DNA of 64,000 nt from Buttiauxella gaviniae ATCC 51604 (GCF_001654835.1 NZ_LXEP01000032.1:1-64000); one strand, 5' to 3'. Counted from the stretch's first letter, positions 19,485 through 29,245 are shown. Numbers and translations are program-made. Notes: generated from the sequence alone by a model not told the origin.

Positions 19485-19871
19485 CTATTTCCCGATGTGC
19501 GCGATGCTTGCGATTTCGACCAACGCATCCGGTTTCACGAGACCACACTGAATGCAGAACCGTGCAGGCTTATCACCTGGGAAAAACTCGGCATACACTT
19601 CGTTGATGGCGGCGTAGTTCGTCCAGTCGGTAATAAAAATGGAGTTAAACGTCACGTCGTCCATGGTGCCGCCTGCGGTTTCAATCACCGACTTAATGGT
19701 TTCCAGCACATGGCGCGTCTGGGCTTTAGCGTCGCCGACATACACCACATTATTTTGTTTATCGAACGGCAGCGTACCGGAGACATACACCACGCCATCG
19801 GCGAGGGTGCCTGGCACAAACGGTGCGATAGGCGTTGTGGTTCCTGGCGGAATGATTACGGATTTCGGCAT
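19485..19871 (-). CDS. rutC: 3-aminoacrylate deaminase RutC
   Basis: Rid/YjgF-family protein of 128 residues that forms a trimer and deaminates 3-aminoacrylate to malonic semialdehyde. Family motifs: [22 protein letters not shown] near residue 20 and [19 protein letters not shown] at the C terminus, including the Arg conserved for carboxylate binding. Tight spacing to rutB (13 bases) and rutD (3 bases). Confidence 0.95.
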   Translation of the reverse strand: MPKSVIIPPGTTTPIAPFVPGTLADGVVYVSGTLPFDKQNNVVYVGDAKAQTRHVLETIKSVIETAGGTMDDVTFNSIFITDWTNYAAINEVYAEFFPGDKPARFCIQCGLVKPDALVEIASIAHIGK

Positions 19872-19884
19872 GGGTTATTCCTTA

Positions 19885-20583
19885 TCAGGCAATGCGGGCG
19901 AAGGATTGTGGCTGCAAGGCCTGGCAAAATGTGCCGACGTCGCTTACCCAACCAAAGAAGGTTTCGATATTGAATAATGCGGCCTGCTGCACAAAAGTAG
20001 GCCCGGCCTGATGGGTGGCATCGGCAAGCACCACGCCAAAATATTCAAGGAAAAACCCGTCGCGCAGCGTCGACTCCACGCAGACGTTTGTGGCGATACC
20101 GGTGAATACCAGGTGGCGAATGCTGCGCGAACGCAAGATGCTGTCGAGCTGCGTGTTAAAGAAACCGCTGTAACGAGGCTTGGGCAGAACGATGTCACCT
20201 GCCTGTGGTACCAGTTCGTCCACCAGCTGGTAGTCCCAGCCGCCTTTTGCCAGCAGCATTCCCTGTAATTCCGGCTGCTTGCGCATGGTTTTCAATGCAT
20301 TGGATTTATGGAAGTTTGGCGAGCCTGGGCCACCCGCTTCGACGTAATTGCTATCCCAACCGTTCTGGAACCAGACAATCAACATCCCCGCTTCACGAGC
20401 GGCGGCAACAGCAGTTTTGATGTTTTCGATAACCGGTTTCGTTGCCGAAACATCGAACCCGGCAAGATCCAGATAGCCACCTTTGCTTGCATAAGCGTTT
20501 TGCATATCCACGACAATCAGTGCCGTCTGTTCAGGTGCGAATGTAATGGCTTCCGGGCGTGCATCAAGGGTGATGTTTTTCAT
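19885..20583 (-). CDS. rutB: Ureidoacrylate amidohydrolase RutB
   Basis: Isochorismatase-like cysteine hydrolase of 232 residues acting on the ring-opened RutA product (ureidoacrylate peracid/ureidoacrylate), giving aminoacrylate and carbamate. The catalytic triad is Asp26 (VVDMQNAY), Lys135 (LPKPRYSGF) and Cys168 ([10 protein letters not shown]). The ATG overlaps the rutA stop by one base (TAATG), so translation is coupled. Confidence 0.96.
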   Translation of the reverse strand: MKNITLDARPEAITFAPEQTALIVVDMQNAYASKGGYLDLAGFDVSATKPVIENIKTAVAAAREAGMLIVWFQNGWDSNYVEAGGPGSPNFHKSNALKTMRKQPELQGMLLAKGGWDYQLVDELVPQAGDIVLPKPRYSGFFNTQLDSILRSRSIRHLVFTGIATNVCVESTLRDGFFLEYFGVVLADATHQAGPTFVQQAALFNIETFFGWVSDVGTFCQALQPQSFARIA

Positions 20584-21674
20584 TACGCCACCTCGCGAGC
20601 GGAAGGGGAAAGATGGGCGCGCGACTGCATCAGCGGCTGGATTTTTTCGCCAAAGGCTTCAATACCACTCAGGAAATCATCAAAGGTTAGCAGTACCCCT
20701 TCAGCGCCCGGCACGGTCGCCACTTCATCCAACAGGCGGGCGACCGTGGCATAAGAGCCAACCAGGGTGCCCATATTGATATTCACCGCTGAAGTCGGGT
20801 CAGCCATTTGCCGCACGTTAGTATTAGTGCCTGAACGGGTGTCTTTCTGGCTTTGTTCAGTGAGCCACGCCAGCGCTTCTTCGTCGGCACCCGCTTTGTA
20901 GTGCTCCCATTTCGCGCGAGCGGCTTCGTCGGTTTCATCGGCGATGATCATAAATAGTATGTAGGAGCCGACATCGCGCCCGGTTTTCTCCGCCGCTTCC
21001 ATCATGCGCGCGGCGGTAGGGGCAAAAGCAGTTGGCGTGTTAACGCCTTTGCCAAAGCAGAAGTTGTAGTCGGCGTATTCGGCGGAGAACGCCATCCCCG
21101 CGTCGCTTTGCCCGGCGCAAATCATTTTTACCGGTTGAGCAGGGCGCGGGCTTAAACGGCAGTCGTTCATGGTGAAAAATTCACCTTTTAAATCACTTTG
21201 CCCGGTTCCCCACAAATCGCGCAGCACGGTGGCGTATTCGGCGAGGTAGTCGTAGCGGCGTGCGAAGTATTCGTCCCCCGGCCAGATCCCCATTTGCTCG
21301 TATTCAGGTTTTTGCCAGCCGGTGACCAGATTGACGCCAAAACGGCCAGGGGCGATGGAGTCAATGGTCGAGGCCATGCGCGCCACAATGGCGGGTGGTA
21401 AGGTTAGCGTGGCGGCCGTGGCGTAGATTTGAATTTTGGAGGTCACCGCTGCAAGGCCTGCCATCAGGCTGAACGACTCGAGGTTGTGATCCCAGAACTC
21501 CGTTTTGCCGCCAAAGCCGCGCAGTTTGATCATCGAAAGGGCAAAGTCGAAATCGTAGTATTCCGCTTTTTGCACAATCGCTTTATTGAGCTCAAAAGTG
21601 GGCATGTATTGCGGCGCGGTGGTAGAAATTAACCAGCCGTTGTTACCGATAGGAATGAATACGCCAATTTTCAT
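20583..21674 (-). CDS. rutA: Pyrimidine oxygenase RutA
   Basis: Flavin-dependent monooxygenase of the bacterial-luciferase fold, 363 residues, the same as in E. coli. It opens the uracil ring using FMNH2 supplied by RutF. Motifs: [18 protein letters not shown] at the N terminus, [16 protein letters not shown] near residue 135 and [13 protein letters not shown] near 200. ATG 21674 is preceded by GAGAGG and matches the E. coli start; the reading from 21755 would run into the ERIC element. First gene of rutABCDEFG. See the sigma-54-like promoter and the ERIC repeat upstream. Confidence 0.96.
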   Translation of the reverse strand: MKIGVFIPIGNNGWLISTTAPQYMPTFELNKAIVQKAEYYDFDFALSMIKLRGFGGKTEFWDHNLESFSLMAGLAAVTSKIQIYATAATLTLPPAIVARMASTIDSIAPGRFGVNLVTGWQKPEYEQMGIWPGDEYFARRYDYLAEYATVLRDLWGTGQSDLKGEFFTMNDCRLSPRPAQPVKMICAGQSDAGMAFSAEYADYNFCFGKGVNTPTAFAPTAARMMEAAEKTGRDVGSYILFMIIADETDEAARAKWEHYKAGADEEALAWLTEQSQKDTRSGTNTNVRQMADPTSAVNINMGTLVGSYATVARLLDEVATVPGAEGVLLTFDDFLSGIEAFGEKIQPLMQSRAHLSPSAREVA

Positions 21675-21698
21675 CGCAGACCTCTCATCACAGGTGAT

Positions 21699-21822
21699 AT
21701 ACCCATCATCCTTCAAGCCGCAGCTGCGTTGGCTGCAAACGCTCGTCCCAGTCACTTACTCAAGTAAGCTCCTGGGGACAATCGTCCTTGCCGCCTTGCT
21801 GCAACTCGAATGCTAATGGGTA
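21699..21822. repeat. ERIC element in the rutA leader
   Basis: About 124 bases with inverted ends ATACCCATCATCCTTCAAGC and GCATTAGCATTGAGT-like right end (..CTAATGGGTAT). The diagnostic ERIC core is present in reverse orientation: GTCACTTACTCAAGTAAGCT then CCTGGGGA. Its proximal edge is 25 bases upstream of the rutA start codon. Confidence 0.88.
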
Positions 21823-21843
21823 TTGATTTGTCATTTCAGTCTT

Positions 21844-21859
21844 TGCAAACCTGATGCCA
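21844..21859 (-). promoter_or_regulatory. Sigma-54-type promoter for the rut operon
   Basis: On the minus strand the sequence reads TGGCATCAGGTTTGCA, matching the -24/-12 consensus TGGCACG-N4-TTGCA with exactly ten bases between GG and GC. In E. coli the rut operon is NtrC-dependent, which supports the assignment. GGTGCA half-sites at 21944-21949 and 21978-21983, 85-125 bases upstream, could be NtrC contacts. Confidence 0.65.
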
Positions 21860-21923
21860 GGTTAAGAAAGTCATTTGTTATCATTGCGTTATTTATTGGT
21901 TACTGTTTTTAGGTGGTGAAAAC

Positions 21924-21940
21924 CAGACTGTTTGGTCAAA
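21924..21940. promoter_or_regulatory. Candidate RutR operator (degenerate)
   Basis: CAGACTGTTTGGTCAA resembles the RutR consensus TTGACCAnnTGGTCAA. The right half is perfect (TGGTCAA) and the left half matches at only about three of seven positions. It lies between the rutA promoter and rutR. Confidence 0.4.
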
Positions 21941-22049
21941 ACTGGTGCACAAAAAACAGGCGTTCGTGCGCGTTCAGGGTGCATACAACGCGCACTTCTG
22001 GCGTGGTCTTTGCTATGCTGTCGGGCAAAACAGAACGATGAGAGGGCGC

Positions 22050-22694
22050 ATGGCACAAGGTGCGGCAGCAACGAAAGAAACCGGACGGCGTTCAAAAGCG
22101 GTAGCGGCGAAAAAGCAGGCTATTCTGGCGGCAGGACTGGAGTTCTTTTCCCAATTTGGCATTCACGGCACCAGCATCGAACAGGTAGCTGAGCGTGCGG
22201 AAGTGTCAAAAACAAACCTTCTCTATTATTACCCTTCCAAAGAAGCACTCTATATTGCAGTGCTTAAGCAGATCCTTGATATCTGGCTTGCTCCTTTGCG
22301 TGCGTTTCGCGAGGATTTGCAGCCGCTGGTGGCGATAGGCGAATACATCCGGTTAAAACTGGAAGTTTCTCGAGATTACCCGCAAGCCTCGCGTCTGTTC
22401 TGCCTTGAGATGCTGCAAGGTGCACCATTGCTGAAAGAGGAATTGACTGGCGATTTGAAAGCGCTGGTTGATGAGAAATCGGCAATTATTGCCGGTTGGG
22501 TTGAGAACGGGAAGTTGGCGGCGGTCGATCCGCATCATCTGATCTTTATGCTGTGGGCCACCACACAACACTATGCTGATTTCGCAAGCCAGGTTGAAGC
22601 AGTGGCAGGTAGCAATTTAAACAATGAAGTATTTTTCCGCCGCACGGTGGAAAACGTGCAGCGGATGATTATTGAAGGTATTCGAGTGCGTTAA
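22050..22694 (+). CDS. rutR: Pyrimidine-responsive regulator RutR
   Basis: TetR-family regulator of 214 residues (E. coli RutR 212). The N-terminal helix-turn-helix is IEQVAERAEVSKTNLLYYYPSKEALY at about residues 38-63, followed by the ligand-binding domain (LKLEVSRDYPQASRLFCLEML). It binds uracil or thymine and represses the divergent rut operon, among other targets. ATG 22050 has AGAGGG upstream and aligns with the E. coli start; the reading from 21945 would include the promoter. Its 3' end overlaps the convergent LprI-like gene by four bases. Confidence 0.95.
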   Translation: MAQGAAATKETGRRSKAVAAKKQAILAAGLEFFSQFGIHGTSIEQVAERAEVSKTNLLYYYPSKEALYIAVLKQILDIWLAPLRAFREDLQPLVAIGEYIRLKLEVSRDYPQASRLFCLEMLQGAPLLKEELTGDLKALVDEKSAIIAGWVENGKLAAVDPHHLIFMLWATTQHYADFASQVEAVAGSNLNNEVFFRRTVENVQRMIIEGIRVR

Positions 22695-23092
22695 TTCGCG
22701 CTTGAATGGAAGACACAGCTCACATCGCCTTCTTCGCACTGGAGCGTGCTTTTCAGCAGTTCAGTGCGTTCGCGGGTTTTATCCGTCATACATTGCGCGT
22801 GAACCATCGGTGCGACTGATGCGCCGTCAGCACCAGAGGTTAAGAATGCACAGTCGGCGTCGCGAAACGCTATCCACGCATTTTGCGCCGCTTTGAGCTG
22901 GGTTTTCTGGGTGTCCGTGGCGAGTTTCATCGCCTCTTTGTAAGCCTGATTAAGTAAATCATCCTGCTTTTTATATTCGTTACTGGCGCATTCGTTGAGC
23001 CCAGCTTGTGAAGTTGCCGAGTCGCAACTATCGGCCAGAACGTTTGCGCTTAGCAACAGGCCCATCATCAGTAAACAAAAGCGTTTCATCAT
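22691..23092 (-). CDS. Lysozyme inhibitor LprI-like protein (DUF1311)
   Basis: Exported protein of 133 residues with a clear signal peptide (RFCLLMMGLLLSANVLADS). The mature part has the DUF1311/LprI pattern: DSATSQAGLNECA, LNQAYKEAMKLA, and AAQNAWIAFRDADC with paired cysteines. Family members reside in the periplasm, and some inhibit lysozyme. ATG 23092, four bases after GAGGA, is used rather than the TTG at 23095. It stands as a single gene, convergent with rutR. Activity not demonstrable from sequence. Confidence 0.85.
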   Translation of the reverse strand: MMKRFCLLMMGLLLSANVLADSCDSATSQAGLNECASNEYKKQDDLLNQAYKEAMKLATDTQKTQLKAAQNAWIAFRDADCAFLTSGADGASVAPMVHAQCMTDKTRERTELLKSTLQCEEGDVSCVFHSSAN

Positions 23093-23114
23093 CAATCCTC
23101 GAAGAAAAGGGCCT

Positions 23115-23155
23115 TTGTAGGGGTGGATGACGCTTTCGCTTATCCACCCCTACAA
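23115..23155. repeat. REP-like palindrome
   Basis: TTGTAGGGGTGGAT and its exact complement ATCCACCCCTACAA flank GACGCTTTCGCTT, giving a strong hairpin between putA and the LprI-like gene. It may serve as transcript end for putA. Confidence 0.65.
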
Positions 23156-23191
23156 GACCTTGCAAATTGTTCCCGAAAGCTTAGTGAAACC

Positions 23192-26100
23192 TTAGCCGAT
23201 TGTCATCAAACTGGCGTTACCGCCTGCTGCTGCCGTGTTCACGCTCAGTGAGCGTTCAACGTATAAACGCTCCAGCAACAGGTTAGTTTCGCCGCGTGCG
23301 AAGCCTTGCACCGAAACAATGGCCCCATCCCGCGCCGCTACCTTTTCACACAATGCGCGTAACTGGTCGGAATCACCGTGGTAAATCACCGCATCAAACG
23401 GCTGGTTCAGCAACGTATCTTCTTTCGCGAAGTTGATATGCTTCTGTACCAAATCCGGTAGCGCTTTCGCCAGTTCGCGATGCAGTTTGTCATCAGCCCA
23501 TAGCGCACGGCTGCCCACACTTGTGACCGCTGCCAGTTGCACCAGTACATCCTGCTCATTATCTGCGATACACAACACGCGTTCACGCGGCATTAATGCG
23601 TAAGTGTTACGTTCACCCGTTGGCCCCGGTAACTGGCGTAACGTGCCGCTTTGTGCCAGTTGCGCGAAGCGTGCGCAGATAGCAGGCAATTCGCCTTTTT
23701 TTACCGCCCATTGTGCGAACGCTTGATGAGCTTCCTGAAGGCTGGCTTTAAGCGTGGAATCCACCGGTAGCTCAGCATCCTGGCGGTTAAAGGTAGTTTG
23801 CAGCGCGTTGTCCGGGCGGTTTGCCAGCAGGCGATACAGATACAATGGGCCACCGGCTTTCGGACCGGTGCCCGATAAACCTTCGCCACCAAATGGCTGC
23901 ACACCGACGACTGCACCGACCATATTGCGGTTGACGTACATATTGCCGACATGCGCAGAACCGGTAACTTGGCCAATGGTCTCGTCAATACGCGTATGTA
24001 CACCCAGCGTCAGGCCATATCCCGCCGCATTGATTTGGTTAATCAGCGTTTCCAGGTTGCTGCGGTTGTAACGCACCACGTGCAATACCGGGCCAAACAC
24101 CTCTTTTTGCATCTCATCAAAGCTTTCTAGCTCAATTAATGTAGGCGCGACGAAAGTACCGCTCTGCCACTCTTTCGCATCCACGCTGTTTTCACGAGCC
24201 GCCTGGAATACTTTGCGGCCTTTACTGCGCAGCGTTTGAATATGCTTCTCGATATTCTCTTTTGCTTCGGCATCGATAACCGGGCCGATGTCCGTGGTTA
24301 AGCGGCCTGGGTTGCCCATGCGGCATTCCGCCATGGCACCGCGCAGCATTTGCAGCGTGTGCTCGGCGACATCTTCCTGGATACACAACACGCGCAGTGC
24401 GGAACAACGTTGGCCTGCGCTATCAAAGGCCGAGGCCAGCACATCAACCACCACTTGTTCGGTAAGCGCTGAAGAATCGACGATCATCGCGTTCAGACCG
24501 CCGGTTTCTGCAATCAGAGGCGTCGGGCGACCTTGTAGATCAAGGCGGTCAGCAATATTGCGTTGTAGAAGCGTCGCCACTTCCGTGGAGCCGGTAAACA
24601 TCACGCCACGTACGCGGGCATCGCCTGTTAACTGTGCGCCAACGGTTTCACCACGGCCTGGCAGAAGTTGCAGCACGCCTGCAGGCACACCGGCTTCCAG
24701 CAGAATATTGATACCGAGGGCGGCAATTAGCGGGGTTTGCTCAGCTGGTTTTGCCAGCACACTGTTACCGGCGGCGAGGGCCGCAGCAATTTGCCCGGTA
24801 AAGATTGCCAGAGGGAAGTTCCACGGGCTGATGCAAACGACTGGGCCCAGTGGGCGGTGAGTTTCGTTATCGAAATCATCGCGTACCTGGCCTGCGTAGT
24901 AGTGCAGGAAGTCTACGGCTTCACGCACTTCGGCAATGGCATTGCTAAAAGTTTTACCGGCTTCACGCACCAGAACGCCAATCAGCTTCTGCATCTGGCC
25001 TTCCATCATCACGGCCGCTCGCTCAAGAATCGCGGCGCGTTCTTGTGGCGGGGTGGCGAACCAGATTGGTGCATTGTTAACGGCACTCACGAGTGCTTGT
25101 GAAACCTCTTCGTGCGTGGCTTCACGCGTATAACCAACGACATCTGTCGGTTCCGCTGGGTTTTTCACTGCCACCATATCGCCTGGTGTGACGGCATTCT
25201 CCAGAATCGGCAGTGCCTGCCATTTTTGTGCCGCACTGTTAAGCAGGGCAGAGGAGAGGGAGGCGAGGCGATGCTCGTTCGCCAGATCCAGGCCGCTGGA
25301 GTTGGTGCGGTTCGCGCCGTATAGCTCTTTCGGTACAACGATTTTTGGATGTGGCAGACCGAGTTGGCCTTCTTTAACCGCGATAGCTTCAATGGCGGTA
25401 ACCGGGTCGGCAACCAATTCATCTAGTGGCAAGGTGTTGTCGGCAATACGGTTAACAAACGAGGTGTTCGCGCCATTTTCCAACAGGCGGCGCACCAGGT
25501 ACGCCAGTAGCGTCTCGTGGGTGCCAACAGGTGCATAAATACGGCAAGGGCGGTTCAGTTTACCATCGGCAATTTTACCCACCACTTGATCGTAAAGTGG
25601 TTCACCCATGCCGTGCAGGCACTGGAATTCATACTGGCCTGGATAGTAGTTCTGCCCGGCCAGATTGTAGATTGCTGCCAGCGTATGGGCGTTGTGTGTC
25701 GCAAACTGCGGGTAAATCAAGTTTGGTACTGCCAACAGTTTTTTCGCGCAGGCGAGATATGAGATGTCGGTGTAAACCTTACGGGTATAAACCGGGTAGC
25801 CTTCCAGGCCGTCCATCTGGGCGCGTTTGATTTCGCTGTCCCAGTACGCACCTTTCACCAGGCGAATCATCAGGCGGCGACGGCTGCGGGTAGCGAGATC
25901 CACCAGGTAATCAATCACAAACGGACAGCGTTTTTGGTACGCCTGAATCACAAAACCGATACCGTTCCAGCCGGCCAACTCAGGTTCGAAGCAGAGTTTT
26001 TCCAGCAGATCGAGTGAGATCTCCAGACGATCGGCCTCTTCTGCGTCGATATTAATGCCGACATCATACTGGCGTGCCAGCAGCGTCAGGAATTTCAGGC

Positions 26101-27151
26101 GTGGGTACAACTCTTCCATGACGCGATCGTACTGCGCACGGCTGTAGCGCGGGTGCAGTGCGGAAAGCTTGATGGAAATGCCAGGGCCTTCGTAAATGCC
26201 ACGCCCGTTAGAGGCTTTACCAATCGCGTGAATCGCTTGCTGATAAGAAACCATATAAGCCTGTGCATCGGCTTCAGTAAGTGCTGCTTCACCCAACATA
26301 TCGTAGGAGTAGCGGAAACCCTTCTCTTCGAGTTTACGTGCGTTAGCTAATGCTTCGGAAATGGTTTCGCCGGTCACAAACTGCTCGCCCATCAGGCGCA
26401 TCGCCATATCCACACCTTTGCGGATTAACGGCTCACCGCTTTTCCCGATGATGCGGTTCAGGGATGTCGACAGACTCGCTTCATTGTGGGTGGACACCAG
26501 TTTGCCGGTAAACAGCAGACCCCAGGTGGCAGCGTTCACAAACAGTGATGGGCTACGGCCAATATGCGAGTGCCAGTTGCCGTTGCTGATTTTGTCGCGG
26601 ATTAACGCATCGCGCGTCGCTTTGTCCGGGATGCGCAGTAATGCTTCGGCCAGACACATCAACGCCACACCTTCTTGCGATGAAAGTGAGAATTCTTGCA
26701 GCAAACCTTGTACCATGCCCGCCCGGCCTGATGCGCTCTTCTGATTACGAAGCTTTTCAGCGAGTTGGTACGCCAGTTTGTGAGTTTGTTCCGCAATATT
26801 CAGAGGCAAACGCGCCTGTTCCAGAATCATCGGCACCGCATCGGTTTCCGGGCGGCGCCAGGCTGCGGTAATAGCTGCGCGAGTTACGGACTGAGGAAGA
26901 ATTTGTTCTGCAAAATCAAGGAACGGCTGGTGTGTTTCTTCAATGTGCGGGGCAGCCTCTTCGCTTTCATTCGCGGCACCAGCTAGCATGGCCGGAAGTT
27001 CTGGCAGTTCATCGTTATTTTCCAGGCGTTCGAGATAATTAAATATCGCCTGTTTAATTAGCCAGTGTGGTGTGCGGTCAATACGTGAAGCGGCGTCTTT
27101 AATACGCTCGCGGGTAGCGTCGTCCAGTTTTACGCCCATGGTGGTGGCCAT
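23192..27151 (-). CDS. putA: Trifunctional proline utilisation protein PutA
   Basis: 1319 residues (E. coli 1320). It oxidises proline to glutamate in two steps at the membrane and represses put transcription when proline is absent. Order of domains: N-terminal ribbon-helix-helix DNA-binding domain (residues 1-45, TMGVKLDDATRERI); FAD proline dehydrogenase barrel at about 260-610 (GISIKLSALHPRY, LVKGAYWDSEIKRAQ); P5C dehydrogenase at about 640-1130 with SPWNFPLAIF and catalytic Cys in SAGQRCSALRV; and a C-terminal domain ending AAGGNASLMTIG. ATG 27151 with GGGAG eight bases upstream matches the E. coli start; readings from 27235 add leader sequence. Divergent from putP. Confidence 0.97.
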   Translation of the reverse strand: MATTMGVKLDDATRERIKDAASRIDRTPHWLIKQAIFNYLERLENNDELPELPAMLAGAANESEEAAPHIEETHQPFLDFAEQILPQSVTRAAITAAWRRPETDAVPMILEQARLPLNIAEQTHKLAYQLAEKLRNQKSASGRAGMVQGLLQEFSLSSQEGVALMCLAEALLRIPDKATRDALIRDKISNGNWHSHIGRSPSLFVNAATWGLLFTGKLVSTHNEASLSTSLNRIIGKSGEPLIRKGVDMAMRLMGEQFVTGETISEALANARKLEEKGFRYSYDMLGEAALTEADAQAYMVSYQQAIHAIGKASNGRGIYEGPGISIKLSALHPRYSRAQYDRVMEELYPRLKFLTLLARQYDVGINIDAEEADRLEISLDLLEKLCFEPELAGWNGIGFVIQAYQKRCPFVIDYLVDLATRSRRRLMIRLVKGAYWDSEIKRAQMDGLEGYPVYTRKVYTDISYLACAKKLLAVPNLIYPQFATHNAHTLAAIYNLAGQNYYPGQYEFQCLHGMGEPLYDQVVGKIADGKLNRPCRIYAPVGTHETLLAYLVRRLLENGANTSFVNRIADNTLPLDELVADPVTAIEAIAVKEGQLGLPHPKIVVPKELYGANRTNSSGLDLANEHRLASLSSALLNSAAQKWQALPILENAVTPGDMVAVKNPAEPTDVVGYTREATHEEVSQALVSAVNNAPIWFATPPQERAAILERAAVMMEGQMQKLIGVLVREAGKTFSNAIAEVREAVDFLHYYAGQVRDDFDNETHRPLGPVVCISPWNFPLAIFTGQIAAALAAGNSVLAKPAEQTPLIAALGINILLEAGVPAGVLQLLPGRGETVGAQLTGDARVRGVMFTGSTEVATLLQRNIADRLDLQGRPTPLIAETGGLNAMIVDSSALTEQVVVDVLASAFDSAGQRCSALRVLCIQEDVAEHTLQMLRGAMAECRMGNPGRLTTDIGPVIDAEAKENIEKHIQTLRSKGRKVFQAARENSVDAKEWQSGTFVAPTLIELESFDEMQKEVFGPVLHVVRYNRSNLETLINQINAAGYGLTLGVHTRIDETIGQVTGSAHVGNMYVNRNMVGAVVGVQPFGGEGLSGTGPKAGGPLYLYRLLANRPDNALQTTFNRQDAELPVDSTLKASLQEAHQAFAQWAVKKGELPAICARFAQLAQSGTLRQLPGPTGERNTYALMPRERVLCIADNEQDVLVQLAAVTSVGSRALWADDKLHRELAKALPDLVQKHINFAKEDTLLNQPFDAVIYHGDSDQLRALCEKVAARDGAIVSVQGFARGETNLLLERLYVERSLSVNTAAAGGNASLMTIG

Positions 27152-27228
27152 GTCAGTAACTCCCATACCCGTTATCACTCGGGTAAATATTGAAGGGTTG
27201 ATAAAAGTTATCGGGCAATATCTATCAT

Positions 27229-27509
27229 GTTGCAACTTTGTGCAACCTTGTTAAATGTGAGCCAGATAGCAAGCTGGGAAATAGGTTGAATTGTTAAATT
27301 TGGAATTAGAAAACAAGCGGGCTAATTATTCGCAGACAGGGTGAATTAACTGACAGAGTTAACACTTTCTAAGGGTGCAACCGTGAAAAGCGTGAGCGAG
27401 TGCAACCTGGTGAAAAAAGCTATTTTTTGTACGGTGAATTTATTGTGAATAGTGTGTTAAAACGCTTGTGAATAAAAAATACTAACCCCCCTAAATAATT
27501 CAAGTTGCA
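27229..27509. promoter_or_regulatory. PutA operator cluster in the put control region
   Basis: The 478-base gap between putA and putP holds no further gene, but contains five copies of the PutA recognition hexamer GTTGCA (or its complement TGCAAC), at 27229-27234, 27241-27246, 27376-27381, 27401-27406 and 27504-27509. Five operators are also known in the E. coli put region, so this fits established regulation. The fifth copy is supplied by the ERIC element. Confidence 0.7.
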
Positions 27510-27608
27510 GGAAGGCGGCCAGGCCGTAAGTCTCCAGGATCATAGTTAACTATGTGACTGGAGCGCGCGGGTGCAGCCAATGCATCTGCGGCTTGAAGGA
27601 TGACGGGG
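27490..27608. repeat. ERIC element upstream of putP
   Basis: About 119 bases from TAATTCAAGTTGCAGGAAGG to GCGGCTTGAAGGATGACG, with the central inverted pair CTCCAGGATCATAGTTAACT / TATGTGACTGGAG corresponding to the ERIC core. It ends about 20 bases before the putP start and so lies in its promoter or leader. Confidence 0.8.
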
Positions 27609-27629
27609 GAAATAATCTGGAGAACTTGC

Positions 27630-29138
27630 ATGAACATGAGTACACCAATGCTGGTGACCTTCTTTATCTATATCTTTGGCATGATATTGATTGGGTTTAT
27701 CGCCTGGCGTTCAACGAAAAACTTTGATGACTACATTCTGGGCGGTCGCAGCCTGGGTAGTGTGGTTACTGCATTATCAGCGGGCGCATCCGACATGAGC
27801 GGCTGGCTACTGATGGGGTTGCCGGGTGCCATCTTCCTTTCCGGTATTTCGGAAAGCTGGATTGCCATCGGTCTTACGGTTGGCGCATATATCAACTGGA
27901 AACTGGTCGCCGGACGCCTGCGTGTTCACACCGAAGTGAACAACAACGCGCTGACGCTGCCAGATTATTTCTCCGGGCGTTTTGAAGATAAAAGCCGTGT
28001 TCTGCGCATTATCTCCGCGTTAGTGATTCTGCTGTTCTTCACCATCTATTGTGCATCTGGCATCGTGGCCGGTGCGCGTCTGTTCGAAAGCACCTTTGGC
28101 ATGAGCTACGAAACCGCACTTTGGGCGGGTGCTGCGGCAACCATCATTTATACCTTTGTCGGTGGGTTCCTGGCAGTAAGTTGGACGGACACCGTTCAGG
28201 CGAGTTTGATGATCTTTGCTCTGATCCTGACACCTATCATGGTGGTGATTGCGGTTGGTGGCTTTGACGATTCGATGGCGGTTATCAAGCAAAAGAGCAT
28301 TGAAAATATCGATATGCTCAAAGGGCTGAACTTCGTCGCGATTATCTCTTTGATGGGTTGGGGTCTGGGCTACTTTGGTCAGCCACATATTCTTGCGCGC
28401 TTCATGGCGGCAGATTCACACCACACAATCGTTAAAGCGCGTCGCATTAGTATGACGTGGATGATTTTGTGCCTGGCGGGCGCGTGTGCTGTAGGCTTCT
28501 TTGGTATCGCGTATTTCAACAACAACCCGGCGCTTGCGGGTGCGGTAAACCAAAACGGCGAGCGCGTATTTATCGAGCTGGCGCAACTTCTGTTTAACCC
28601 ATGGATTGCAGGCATCTTGTTGTCAGCAATTTTAGCGGCAGTTATGTCAACGTTAAGCTGCCAGTTACTGGTGTGCTCCAGCGCAATTACCGAAGATTTG
28701 TACAAAGCATTCTTCCGTAAAGATGCGGGGCAAAAAGAGCTGGTTTGGGTCGGGCGCTTTATGGTGCTGTTAGTCGCTCTGATTGCCATCGCGCTGGCGG
28801 CTAACCCTGAAAACCGTGTGCTTGGCCTGGTCAGTTACGCATGGGCAGGCTTCGGTGCCGCGTTTGGCCCGGTTGTGCTGTTCTCGGTAATGTGGTCACG
28901 CATGACGCGTAATGGTGCGTTGGCAGGAATGATCATTGGGGCGCTGACTGTTATCGTCTGGAAACAGTTCGGCTGGTTGGGGCTGTATGAAATCATCCCA
29001 GGTTTCATCTTCGGCAGCATCGGTATTGTCGCGGTCAGCCTGCTTGGCAAAGCGCCAAGTGCGACTATGCAAAAACGCTTCGAACAAGCGGACGAAATTT
29101 ACCACTCCGCGCCACCAAGCAAATTACAACCTGAGTAA
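27630..29138 (+). CDS. putP: Sodium/proline symporter PutP
   Basis: Inner-membrane SSS-family transporter of 502 residues, the length of E. coli PutP. It brings in proline with Na+ for PutA. Thirteen-helix pattern; conserved stretches DDYILGGRSLG (about residue 32), SAGASDMSGWLLMGLPGA (about 54, containing residues for sodium and substrate binding) and SAILAAVMSTLSCQLLV (about 330). ATG 27630 has GGAG upstream and aligns with the E. coli start; the reading from 27600 begins inside the ERIC element. Terminator follows. Confidence 0.96.
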   Translation: MNMSTPMLVTFFIYIFGMILIGFIAWRSTKNFDDYILGGRSLGSVVTALSAGASDMSGWLLMGLPGAIFLSGISESWIAIGLTVGAYINWKLVAGRLRVHTEVNNNALTLPDYFSGRFEDKSRVLRIISALVILLFFTIYCASGIVAGARLFESTFGMSYETALWAGAAATIIYTFVGGFLAVSWTDTVQASLMIFALILTPIMVVIAVGGFDDSMAVIKQKSIENIDMLKGLNFVAIISLMGWGLGYFGQPHILARFMAADSHHTIVKARRISMTWMILCLAGACAVGFFGIAYFNNNPALAGAVNQNGERVFIELAQLLFNPWIAGILLSAILAAVMSTLSCQLLVCSSAITEDLYKAFFRKDAGQKELVWVGRFMVLLVALIAIALAANPENRVLGLVSYAWAGFGAAFGPVVLFSVMWSRMTRNGALAGMIIGALTVIVWKQFGWLGLYEIIPGFIFGSIGIVAVSLLGKAPSATMQKRFEQADEIYHSAPPSKLQPE

Positions 29139-29154
29139 TTCACAACATCCATTG

Positions 29155-29180
29155 AAGGCCGCTTATCGCGGCCTTTTTTA
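29155..29180 (+). terminator. Rho-independent terminator of putP
   Basis: Stem AAGGCCGC/GCGGCCTT with loop TTATC followed by TTTT, 16 bases after the putP stop. Confidence 0.9.
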
Positions 29181-29226
29181 CAGCTGTACACAAATATCCA
29201 AATTCTCTGCTTGTGTTTATTTTTGC

Positions 29227-29245
29227 GGTAATGATAATCACAATC
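29227..29245. promoter_or_regulatory. Fur box of the efeUOB operon
   Basis: GGTAATGATAATCACAATC matches the 19-bp Fur consensus GATAATGATAATCATTATC at about 16 positions. It lies 59 bases upstream of efeU, whose E. coli counterpart is Fur-repressed. Confidence 0.75.
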
